A DNA stretch of 5,453 bases from CAZKGE01 sp964541695. Lineage in GTDB: Bacteria > Bacillota > Clostridia > Christensenellales > CAG-138. Positions within the stretch are counted from its first letter, which is position 1. Every line of letters starts with the position of its first letter. Where the stretch lies: assembly GCA_964541695.1 (NCBI GenBank), contig CAZIRB010000133.1, positions 1 to 5,453 on the forward strand, read 5' to 3'. Of the stretch, positions 1-5,453 are shown piece by piece. The notes beneath the pieces were generated by a model. The model ran no database searches. It was not told the origin of the DNA and worked only from the letters and a program-made list of their open reading frames with translations. A program made the position numbers and the translations under genes.

Positions 1-1431
1 GACGAGTTCAACCCGATCTACATGATGGCCAACTCCGGCGCGCGCGGCTCCACCGCGCAGATCCGGCAGCTGGCGGGCATGCGCGGCCTTATGGCCGACC
101 CGTCGGGCCAGATCATCGAGGTGCCGATCCGCGCCAACTTCCGCGAGGGCCTCTCGGTGCTCGAGTTTTTCATCTCGTCGCACGGCGCCAGGAAGGGCCT
201 TGCCGACACGGCGCTGCGCACGGCGGACTCCGGGTACTTGACCCGCCGCCTCGTCGACGTGAGCCAGGACGTGATCGTGCGCGAGGACGACTGCTTTGCC
301 AAGCGCAACGAGGCGGCCAAGGGCATGACGATCACCGAGATCCGCGAGGGCAACAAGCTCATCGAGCCGCTCAAGGCGCGCATTCTGGGCCGGTACTCCG
401 TCGAGGACGTGGTAGACCCCAGGACGGGCGACCCGATCGTGTACGCGGGCGAGATGATCAGCTTCGAGCAGGCCGAGGCCATCGAGAAGGCCGGTGTCAA
501 GAGCGTCGTGCTGCGCACGGTGTTTACGTGCCGCGCCGAGCACGGCGTGTGCGCCAAGTGCTACGGCGCAAACCTCGCCACGGGCTCGGCCGTCGACATC
601 GGCGAGGCCGTCGGCATCATCGCGGCGCAGGCCATCGGCGAGCCGGGCACGCAGCTGACGATGCGTACGTTCCACACCGGCGGCGTCGCGTCCGCGGACG
701 ATATCACGCAGGGTCTCCCGCGCGTCGAGGAGCTGTTTGAGGCCAGAAAGCCCAAGGGCCTGGCCGTCATCAGCGAGATCAACGGCACCGTGCACATCGA
801 CGACTCCAAGAAGCGCCGCGAGGCGGTCGTGAGCAACGGGGACGGCGAGTCCGAGAGCTATCTCATCCCGTTCGGCTCGAAGCTTAAAGTGTCCGAGGGC
901 GACGCGGTCGAGGCCGGCGACGAGCTGACCGAGGGCAGCGTCAACCCGCACGACATCCTCAAGATCAAGGGCGTCAAGGGCGTGCAGGCCTACCTGCTCA
1001 AAGAGGTGCAGAGCGTCTACCGGCTGCAGGGCGTCGAGATCTCCGACAAACACATCGAGATCATCATCCGCCAGATGCTGCGCAAGGTCCAGATCGAGGA
1101 CGCGGGCGACACGAGCATGCTGCCGGGCGAGCTGGTCGACATCTTCAAGTTTGAGGAAGAGAACGAGAGGGTCGTCGAGAAGGACGGCCAGCCGGCCATC
1201 GCCAAGCGCAAGCTGCTCGGCATCACGAAGGCGTCGCTCGCCACGGACTCGTTCCTGTCGGCGGCGTCGTTCCAGGAGACCACGCGGGTTCTGACCGAGG
1301 CCGCCATCAAGGGCAAGATCGATCCGCTCGTGGGATTGAAGGAGAACGTCATCATCGGCAAATTGATCCCCGCCGGCATCGGCCTCAAGCGCTACCGCAA
1401 CGTGGAGGTCAAGGAAGCGCCGCTGATGTAA
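1..1431 (+). CDS. rpoC: RNA polymerase beta' subunit, C-terminal 476 residues (5' end outside window)
   Basis: This is the catalytic largest subunit of DNA-directed RNA polymerase, entered mid-gene; the frame is open from base 1. The fragment starts just before the conserved NSGARGS segment. It carries the second beta' zinc site as Cys98 (after EDD), Cys177, Cys184 and Cys187 of the visible fragment, close to the spacing in E. coli (814, 888, 895, 898). The bridge-helix/trigger-loop block GIIAAQAIGEPGTQLTMRTF follows, with Gln218, Met221, Arg222 and His225 matching the E. coli residues that contact the incoming NTP (929, 932, 933, 936). The loop then runs directly into DDITQGLPRVEELFEA, so the large SI3 insertion of proteobacteria is absent, as in Gram-positive enzymes. 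The C-terminal clamp/switch segment LSAASFQETTRVL is intact and the protein ends soon after, with TAA at 1429-1431. No defect is visible. Presumably rpoB lies upstream. Confidence 0.98.
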   Translation, partial: DEFNPIYMMANSGARGSTAQIRQLAGMRGLMADPSGQIIEVPIRANFREGLSVLEFFISSHGARKGLADTALRTADSGYLTRRLVDVSQDVIVREDDCFAKRNEAAKGMTITEIREGNKLIEPLKARILGRYSVEDVVDPRTGDPIVYAGEMISFEQAEAIEKAGVKSVVLRTVFTCRAEHGVCAKCYGANLATGSAVDIGEAVGIIAAQAIGEPGTQLTMRTFHTGGVASADDITQGLPRVEELFEARKPKGLAVISEINGTVHIDDSKKRREAVVSNGDGESESYLIPFGSKLKVSEGDAVEAGDELTEGSVNPHDILKIKGVKGVQAYLLKEVQSVYRLQGVEISDKHIEIIIRQMLRKVQIEDAGDTSMLPGELVDIFKFEEENERVVEKDGQPAIAKRKLLGITKASLATDSFLSAASFQETTRVLTEAAIKGKIDPLVGLKENVIIGKLIPAGIGLKRYRNVEVKEAPLM

Positions 1432-1450
1432 CGCTAGAACGCGACCGACC

Positions 1451-1482
1451 GCGCCGCGGCGGGCAAAAGCCCGCGCCGGCGC
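1451..1482 (+). other. Strong GC-rich hairpin in the rpoC-downstream spacer
   Basis: The left arm 1451-1464 and right arm 1469-1482 pair almost completely around an AAAA loop: six pairs next to the loop, then one bulge on each side, then further GC pairs. It sits 20 nt after the rpoC stop and ends 6 nt before the Shine-Dalgarno of the next gene. It lacks the T-run of an intrinsic terminator, so it is more likely a transcript-stabilising, processing or attenuating structure than a full stop. The pairing is seen by eye; no folding energy was computed. Confidence 0.6.
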
Positions 1483-1504
1483 ACGACGAAAGGACCGGAT
1501 TTTC

Positions 1505-2221
1505 ATGCCCGCACTACCGAACAATCCCGACTGCCCGCTCTCCGGCACGCGCTACTGCCGCATACTGAACATGCGCGCGTGCGAGCAGTGCACGGTCGCA
1601 GGCCCCCGGGACTTCGACGAGCTCAAGCGCGACATCGACCAGTACGAGGCGCTGCTGCCCGAGGGCGGCATCGCGCACCTGTTTGCGGAGCGCGAGTGCC
1701 AGTTCTGCCGCGGCGAAAACAAGGGGCGGCGGCGCGGCTACGCGATTCTCGACATGGCGCACCCGGAGCCCAAGCACATCCAGCAGTGGCTGCTCGGCAA
1801 GAAGCGCAGCGCCATCGGCACGATGGTGCCGCTGCAGTTCGGCATCTGCCCGGCCTGCCGCAGGCGGTTTTTGACGATGGAGTACATCCCGCTGGGATTG
1901 CCGCTCATCATCGGCGCCGCGGGCCTGCTTCTGTTCTACCACGGCGGGCAGGGCAGGGAGGTGATGGGCGTTTTCGTATACTGGCCGTTTCTTGCGTGGG
2001 TCGCGGCGATCCTGCTCAGCATGCTCGCCGGCCGCCTGATCGTGCGCGCGCTGTTCCACCGGTACGACCGGCTGATGATCGCGGACGTGATGCGGCACCC
2101 CGTCGTGCGCGAGATGACGCAAAAGGGCTGGTTCCCGATCGCCAAGGAGACGCGCATCAAGGTGATGTTCAGCAAGAGCCGCCTGGCGCGCGGGCTCGGC
2201 ACGGCCGAGGACGAGGACTAA
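1505..2221 (+). CDS. Uncharacterised cysteine-rich protein with two membrane helices
   Basis: I do not recognise this 238-residue protein. It has eight cysteines as four pairs: Cys10/Cys18, Cys26-x2-Cys29, Cys65-x2-Cys68 and Cys115-x2-Cys118, which suggests one or two zinc-ribbon-like folds in the N-terminal half. After the last pair, an RRR cluster (119-121) leads into two hydrophobic segments, about 128-145 and 154-180, joined by a short HGGQGRE loop. By the positive-inside rule both ends should be cytoplasmic, with a membrane hairpin between. The C-terminal 55 residues are soluble, basic and then acidic at the very end (AEDED). ATG 1505 is chosen because AAAGGA at 1489-1494 lies 10 nt upstream. 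GC-rich third positions throughout match the neighbours and support real coding. The gene follows rpoC by 73 nt with no visible promoter, so it is probably co-transcribed with rpoBC. Its function is unknown; redox sensing via the CxxC pairs instead of zinc binding is possible. Confidence 0.85.
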   Translation: MPALPNNPDCPLSGTRYCRILNMRACEQCTVAGPRDFDELKRDIDQYEALLPEGGIAHLFAERECQFCRGENKGRRRGYAILDMAHPEPKHIQQWLLGKKRSAIGTMVPLQFGICPACRRRFLTMEYIPLGLPLIIGAAGLLLFYHGGQGREVMGVFVYWPFLAWVAAILLSMLAGRLIVRALFHRYDRLMIADVMRHPVVREMTQKGWFPIAKETRIKVMFSKSRLARGLGTAEDED

Positions 2222-2232
2222 GAACATAGATT

Positions 2233-2256
2233 CCGTTTGACAAACGGGCCCGGTTG
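2233..2256. promoter_or_regulatory. Overlapping palindromes across the -35/spacer of the str promoter (candidate operator)
   Basis: CCGTTTG-A-CAAACGG (2233-2247) is a perfect inverted repeat with 7-bp arms, and the -35 hexamer TTGACA lies inside it. Sharing its right arm, CAAACGGGCCCGGTTG (2241-2256) is a second palindrome, with 7 of 8 positions pairing, that fills most of the spacer up to the -10. Together they give three related half-sites in alternating orientation. A bound protein here would block RNA polymerase, so an operator is plausible. It could also be a hairpin in read-through RNA, but no T-run follows, so it is not a clear terminator. Confidence 0.45.
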
Positions 2257-2266
2257 CTGATAAAAT
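2237..2266 (+). promoter_or_regulatory. Sigma-A-type promoter of the str operon
   Basis: The -35 is a perfect TTGACA at 2237-2242. The -10 is TAAAAT at 2261-2266 (5 of 6 match to TATAAT), separated by 18 bp. TGA at 2258-2260 supplies an extended -10. Transcription would begin near 2273-2275, giving a leader of about 90 nt before rpsL. The AT-rich -10 region contrasts sharply with the GC-rich surroundings. This promoter would let rpsL-rpsG-fusA-tuf be transcribed independently of rpoBC. Confidence 0.82.
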
Positions 2267-2293
2267 ATCAATTTGTCGGTTTCCAATGGGATA

Positions 2294-2324
2294 CAAGGCT
2301 CCCTACGAGGGGTTGCAGGGGGCT
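2294..2324 (+). promoter_or_regulatory. Structured 5' leader of the str operon with two exclusive hairpins
   Basis: GGCTCCCT (2297-2304) can pair with AGGGGGCT (2317-2324) over all eight positions, counting two G-U pairs. Alternatively CCCT (2301-2304) pairs with GGGG (2309-2312) around an ACGA loop, extended by CAA (2294-2296) with TTG (2313-2315) across a four-base bulge. Both use the same CCCT, so only one can form at a time. The rpsL Shine-Dalgarno (2350-2355) lies downstream in an A-rich unpaired stretch. I know of no named leader family matching this, and a regulatory role is inference. Confidence 0.35.
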
Positions 2325-2362
2325 GTAATTGAAATAGATAACAGAAAAAAAGGAGTTTTATC

Positions 2363-2737
2363 ATGCCGACCATCAACCAGTTGGTTCGCAAGGGCCGGGA
2401 GCAGGTGCAGTATAAATCCAACGCCCCCATCCTCAAGCAGTGCCCGCAGCGCCGCGGCGTCTGCACGGCGGTGCGTACCATGACGCCTAAAAAACCGAAT
2501 TCCGCGCTGCGGAAGATCGCGCGTATCCGTCTCACCGACGGCCTCGAGGGCACGGCCTACATCCCCGGCATCGGCCACAATCTGCAGGAGCACTCCGTGG
2601 TGTTGATCCGCGGCGGCAGGGTCAAGGACCTGCCGGGCGTGCGCTACCACATCATCCGCGGCGCGCTCGATACGGCGGGCGTGGCGGACCGTAAGCAGAG
2701 CCGCTCGCTCTACGGCGCGAAGCGGCCGAAGAAGTAA
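2363..2737 (+). CDS. rpsL: 30S ribosomal protein S12
   Basis: S12 sits at the 30S decoding centre and shapes translational accuracy. The 124-residue length and the sequence from MPTINQLVRKGR to the YGAKRPKK end are typical of the family. The PNSALRK block, the GHNLQEHSVVLIRGG block and the VKDLPGVRYH loop are all present. Lys43, Lys44, Arg86, Lys88 and Pro91, the positions where streptomycin-resistance changes usually occur, are unaltered, so no ribosomal streptomycin resistance is predicted from this gene. Asp89 is the residue methylthiolated by RimO in some bacteria. Unusual positions by eye are Gly63 in LEGTAYIPG, where Val is normal, and Arg38/Met40 before the TPKKPNS loop. ATG 2363 is set by AAGGAG at 2350-2355, 7 nt upstream. 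It is the first gene of the str operon, 16 nt before rpsG. Confidence 0.99.
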   Translation: MPTINQLVRKGREQVQYKSNAPILKQCPQRRGVCTAVRTMTPKKPNSALRKIARIRLTDGLEGTAYIPGIGHNLQEHSVVLIRGGRVKDLPGVRYHIIRGALDTAGVADRKQSRSLYGAKRPKK

Positions 2738-2753
2738 AGGGAGGAAAGCAGCT

Positions 2754-3224
2754 ATGCCGAGAAGAGGATTTATCCCGAAGCGCCTGGTGCTGACCGACCC
2801 GATCTATCACAGCACGGTCGTCACCAAGCTGATCAACCAGGTCATGCACGACGGCAAGCGCGGCGTCGCCGCCAAGGCCGTGTACGATGCGTTCGACCGC
2901 ATCAAGGAAAAGACCGGCCGCGAGCCCGGCGAGGTGTTCGAGCAGGCGCTCGGCAACATCATGCCCGTGCTCGAGGTCAAGGCGCGCCGCGTCGGCGGCT
3001 CGACCTACCAGGTCCCGATCGAGATCCGGCCCGAGCGCCGTCAGACGCTGGGGCTGCGCTGGCTCGTGTCCTACGCCCGCAACAGGAGCGAGCGCACGAT
3101 GAGCGAGCGGCTCGCCGGCGAGATTCTGGACGCGAGCAACAGCGTCGGCAACGCCGTCAAGAAGAAGGAAGACACGCACAAGATGGCCGAGGCGAACCGC
3201 GCGTTCGCGCACTACCGCTGGTAA
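2754..3224 (+). CDS. rpsG: 30S ribosomal protein S7
   Basis: S7 is a primary 16S rRNA binder that starts assembly of the 30S head and lies near the E site. The 156-residue length is the normal size. Landmarks are the MPRRG start, HDGKRG, the highly conserved stretch VLEVKARRVGG followed by YQVPIEIRPERR and LGLRWL, and the KKKEDTHKMAEANRAFAHYRW end. ATG 2754 follows GGAGG at 2740-2744 by 9 nt, and that Shine-Dalgarno begins right at the rpsL stop, so the two genes are probably translationally linked. In E. coli, S7 represses the operon by binding a long rpsL-rpsG spacer; here the spacer is only 16 nt, so that particular site cannot be present. No odd residues were noticed. Confidence 0.99.
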   Translation: MPRRGFIPKRLVLTDPIYHSTVVTKLINQVMHDGKRGVAAKAVYDAFDRIKEKTGREPGEVFEQALGNIMPVLEVKARRVGGSTYQVPIEIRPERRQTLGLRWLVSYARNRSERTMSERLAGEILDASNSVGNAVKKKEDTHKMAEANRAFAHYRW

Positions 3225-3260
3225 ACGGCCGGCTAAACCCATACTACAATAAGTAAGTAA

Positions 3261-3265
3261 AAGGA
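3261..3265 (+). promoter_or_regulatory. Shine-Dalgarno that fixes the TTG start of fusA
   Basis: AAGGA lies 9 nt upstream of TTG 3275, a standard spacing. It follows the stop-rich run TAAGTAAGTAA (3250-3260), which excludes any earlier start in this frame's immediate vicinity. The next in-frame ATG falls inside the P-loop segment (Met16), so it cannot be the start. Confidence 0.85.
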
Positions 3266-3274
3266 ACGAGCGAT

Positions 3275-5356
3275 TTGCCCAGAGACACCGCACTCGAAAA
3301 CACCAGAAATATCGGGATCATGGCCCACATCGACGCCGGCAAGACGACGACGACGGAGCGTATCCTGTTTTACACCGGCACCATCCACAAGGTCGGCGAG
3401 GTCCACGAGGGCGCCGCGACCATGGACTTTATGGTGCAGGAGCAGGAGCGCGGCATCACGATCATGTCCGCGGCGACGACGGCGTATTGGCGCAACCACC
3501 GCATCAACATCATCGACACGCCCGGGCATGTCGACTTCACCGCCGAGGTGGAGCGGAGCCTGCGCGTGCTCGACGGCGCGGTCGCCGTGTTCTGCGCCAA
3601 GGGCGGCGTGGAGCCGCAGTCCGAGACCGTCTGGCGGCAGGCGATGCGGTACGGCGTGCCGTGCATCGCGTACGTCAACAAGATGGACATCACGGGCGCG
3701 GACTTCTTCCACGTCTGCGACATGATGCGCGACCGCCTCGGCGCCAATCCCGTGCCCGTCCAGATCCCGATCGGAAAGGAAGCCGAGTTTACCGGCGTGA
3801 TCGATCTGGTGCGCATGAAGGCCGAGGTCTACTATAACGACGACGGGACGGACATCCGCGAGGAGGAGATTCCCGCGGACATGCTCAAGACCGCAAAGGA
3901 GCACCGCGCGCTTTTGCTCGACCAGGTGATCGACGAGGACGAGTCGCTCATGGAGCGGTATTTTGCCGGCGAGTGGTTCGCCGCGGAGGAGCTGATCCCC
4001 TGCATCCGCAAGGCGGCGCTGTCCGGTAAGATCGTGCCGGTCCTCTGCGGCTCGTCGTACCGGAACAAGGGCGTGCAGCCGCTGCTCGACGCGATCGTCG
4101 ACTATCTGCCGTCGCCGCTCGACATTCCGCCCGCCAAGGGGGTCAGTAAGGACGGCTCGCGGGAGATGCTGGCAAAGCCCGACGACGCGGAGCCGTTTTC
4201 GGCGCTGGCGTTCAAGATCGTGACCGACGCGTACGTCGGCAAACTGGCGTTCATCCGCGTGTACAGCGGCACGCTCAAGGCGGGCTCGTACATCATGAAC
4301 GCGAGCAAGGGCAAGCGCGAGCGCGTGGGCAGAATATTGCTCATGCACGCGGACGCGCGCACGGAGATCGAGGAGGTCCACGCGGGCGACATCGTCGCGC
4401 TCGTGGGCATGAAAGAGACCAGCACGGGCGATACGCTCTGCGCCGAAAACAGGCAGATGCTGCTCGAGAGCATGACGTTCCCGGACCCCGTGATCCGCGT
4501 CGCGATCGAGCCCAAGACGAAGGCCGGGCAGGAGCGCATGGCGCTCGCGCTGGTCAAGCTCGCCGAGGAGGACCCGACGTTCAAGACCTATACGGACGCC
4601 GAGACCGGGCAGACGATCATCGCGGGCATGGGCGAGCTGCATCTTGAGATCATCGTCGACCGGCTCATCCGCGAGTTCCATGTCGAGGCGCGCGTGGGCA
4701 CCCCGCAGGTCGCGTACAAGGAGTCGATCAAGAACGCCGTCAAGGTCGAGACGCGCTATGTGCGCCAGACCGGCGGCCACGGCCAGTATGCGCACATCAT
4801 TGTGGAGTTCTCGCCGCAGCAGCCCGGCCTCGGCTACGCGTTTGAGAACAAGGTCGTCGGCGGCGCGATCCCGAAGGAGTACATCCCCGCGGTCGACAAG
4901 GGCATCCGCGAGGCGCTCAAGACGGGGAGCCTCGGCGGCTATGAGGTCGTCGACGTCAAGGCGACGCTGCTCGACGGCTCGTTCCACGAGGTCGACTCGT
5001 CCGAGCTGGCGTTTACGATCGCGGGCTCGCTCTCGGTCAAGGACGCGCTCTCGCAGGCGGACTGCGCGCTGCTCGAGCCGATGATGAGCGTGGAGGTACT
5101 GGTCCCGGAGGAGTATTTGGGCGATATTATGGGCAACATTACCGCACGGCGCGGGCATGTGACCGGCATCGACCTGCGCTCCGGCAGCCAGGCCGTCGAC
5201 GCGGTCTGCCCGCTGTCCGAGATGTTCGGCTACGCGACGGATCTGCGCTCGAGAACGCAGGGGCGCGGCACGTTCACGATGCAGTTTCTGCGGTATGAGG
5301 AGGTCCCGTCCAGCGTGGCGGAGAAGGCGCTCGGCAAGTACAACTATAACTTTTAA
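3275..5356 (+). CDS. fusA: Elongation factor G, ribosomal translocase
   Basis: EF-G uses GTP to move tRNA and mRNA through the ribosome and works with RRF in recycling. The 693-residue length is normal. The GTPase motifs are complete: P-loop AHIDAGKT (17-24), switch I RGITI with Thr62, DTPGH with catalytic His85 (81-85), and NKMD (135-138). The G5 loop reads GSSYRNKG (259-266), where many EF-Gs have SAF/SAL; SSY variants are also seen. Domain II starts near EPFSALAFK, domain III contains GMGELHLEI, and domain IV carries the tip loop DGSFHEVDSSE with His571, matching E. coli His583, needed for translocation. Domain V contains EEYLGDIMG and FGYATDLRSRTQGRGTF. The start is TTG at 3275, giving the expected PRDTALENTRNIGI N-terminus. 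It lies 50 nt after rpsG and 43 nt before tuf. Its place in the str operon supports the canonical factor over an EF-G paralogue. Confidence 0.99.
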   Translation: MPRDTALENTRNIGIMAHIDAGKTTTTERILFYTGTIHKVGEVHEGAATMDFMVQEQERGITIMSAATTAYWRNHRINIIDTPGHVDFTAEVERSLRVLDGAVAVFCAKGGVEPQSETVWRQAMRYGVPCIAYVNKMDITGADFFHVCDMMRDRLGANPVPVQIPIGKEAEFTGVIDLVRMKAEVYYNDDGTDIREEEIPADMLKTAKEHRALLLDQVIDEDESLMERYFAGEWFAAEELIPCIRKAALSGKIVPVLCGSSYRNKGVQPLLDAIVDYLPSPLDIPPAKGVSKDGSREMLAKPDDAEPFSALAFKIVTDAYVGKLAFIRVYSGTLKAGSYIMNASKGKRERVGRILLMHADARTEIEEVHAGDIVALVGMKETSTGDTLCAENRQMLLESMTFPDPVIRVAIEPKTKAGQERMALALVKLAEEDPTFKTYTDAETGQTIIAGMGELHLEIIVDRLIREFHVEARVGTPQVAYKESIKNAVKVETRYVRQTGGHGQYAHIIVEFSPQQPGLGYAFENKVVGGAIPKEYIPAVDKGIREALKTGSLGGYEVVDVKATLLDGSFHEVDSSELAFTIAGSLSVKDALSQADCALLEPMMSVEVLVPEEYLGDIMGNITARRGHVTGIDLRSGSQAVDAVCPLSEMFGYATDLRSRTQGRGTFTMQFLRYEEVPSSVAEKALGKYNYNF

Positions 5357-5399
5357 AGAAAATTTTATGAAAGCGAAAGCATAAAGGAGAAAAACCACA

Positions 5400-5453
5400 A
5401 TGGCGAAGGCAAAATTCGAGAGGAAGAAACCGCACGTAAACATTGGCACGATC
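5400..5453 (+). CDS. tuf: Elongation factor Tu, first 18 codons (3' end outside window)
   Basis: The visible residues MAKAKFERKKPHVNIGTI match the universal EF-Tu N-terminus that leads into the GHVDHGKT P-loop, which lies beyond the window edge. EF-Tu carries aminoacyl-tRNA to the ribosomal A site in a GTP-dependent way. ATG 5400 follows AAAGGAG (5383-5389) by 10 nt. The 43-nt spacer after fusA is AT-rich compared with the coding DNA. No convincing separate promoter is seen in the spacer, so tuf is most simply the fourth gene of the str operon. Only 54 bases are visible, but the sequence and context make the identity secure. Confidence 0.96.
   Translation, partial: MAKAKFERKKPHVNIGTI

Noticed and set aside
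2233..2247. The CCGTTTGACAAACGG palindrome as a terminator of the upstream gene
   Set aside because: The six-pair stem with a 3-nt loop is followed by GCCCGGTTGC, with no T-tract, and the -35 hexamer inside it points to a DNA-level role.
1514..2296. A 260-codon minus-strand open frame, and a 216-codon + frame at 1579-2229, competing with the unknown membrane protein gene
   Set aside because: Both lack a convincing ribosome-binding site and show Arg/Ala/His-rich shadow composition, while the 1505-2221 frame has a good Shine-Dalgarno, CxxC pairs, membrane helices and GC-rich third positions.
2286..2483. A 65-codon + frame starting in the str leader and overlapping rpsL out of frame
   Set aside because: It has no Shine-Dalgarno, overlaps 121 nt of rpsL, and becomes Ser/Ala/Arg-rich once inside rpsL, as expected for a shadow.
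5339..5368. A separate tuf promoter using TATAAC (5345-5350) or TTTTAT (5363-5368) as -10
   Set aside because: No acceptable -35 lies at 16-18 bp from either; AT-richness of the spacer alone explains the matches.
5367..5384. Five-codon mini-ORF (MKAKA, stop) in the fusA-tuf spacer, ending at the tuf Shine-Dalgarno
   Set aside because: No ribosome-binding site precedes it, and the likeness to the tuf start (MAKAK) is probably due to A-rich composition; too short to support without conservation data.
3233..5449. A 738-codon open frame on the minus strand covering all of fusA
   Set aside because: It is the mirror of a GC3-rich gene: its composition is dominated by Arg, His, Asp, Leu, Val and Ala, it has no recognisable domain, and the + strand encodes an unmistakable EF-G.

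Overview
The window is a slice of the bacterial rpoBC-str chromosomal region. All genes lie on the + strand in this order: 3' part of rpoC, a gene for an unrecognised cysteine-rich two-helix membrane protein, rpsL (S12), rpsG (S7), fusA (EF-G), and the first 18 codons of tuf (EF-Tu). The organism is probably a high-GC member of the Bacillota (Clostridia-like). RpoC has no large insertion in the trigger loop and ends with a short tail, as in Gram-positive enzymes. The ribosome-binding sites are strong purine-rich AAGGAG-type sequences. The S12, S7 and EF-G sequences read like clostridial proteins. Coding DNA is strongly GC-rich at third positions, whereas the str promoter/leader and the fusA-tuf spacer are visibly AT-richer. 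The exact taxon cannot be fixed from this window.

Region by region: bases 1-1431 encode the last 476 residues of RNA polymerase beta'. Bases 1432-1504 form a short GC-rich spacer with a strong hairpin that has no T-tract, so the downstream gene is probably still read as part of the rpoBC transcript. Bases 1505-2221 encode a 238-residue protein with four cysteine pairs followed by two membrane helices. In many Bacillota this position holds a small L7Ae-type ribosomal protein gene, and none is present here. Bases 2222-2362 hold a near-consensus sigma-A-type promoter (TTGACA, 18 bp, extended -10 TGA-TAAAAT) whose -35 lies inside a 15-bp palindrome, followed by a roughly 90-nt leader with two mutually exclusive predicted hairpins. 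Bases 2363-5453 are the str operon, with spacers of 16, 50 and 43 nt and a TTG start on fusA.

Functionally the window joins transcription (RpoC) to translation: S12 and S7 build the 30S decoding centre and head, EF-G drives translocation, and EF-Tu delivers aminoacyl-tRNA. Most of the window is ordinary housekeeping DNA. The parts worth a second look are the unknown membrane protein in the rpoC-rpsL gap, the palindromic architecture of the str promoter, and the str leader.
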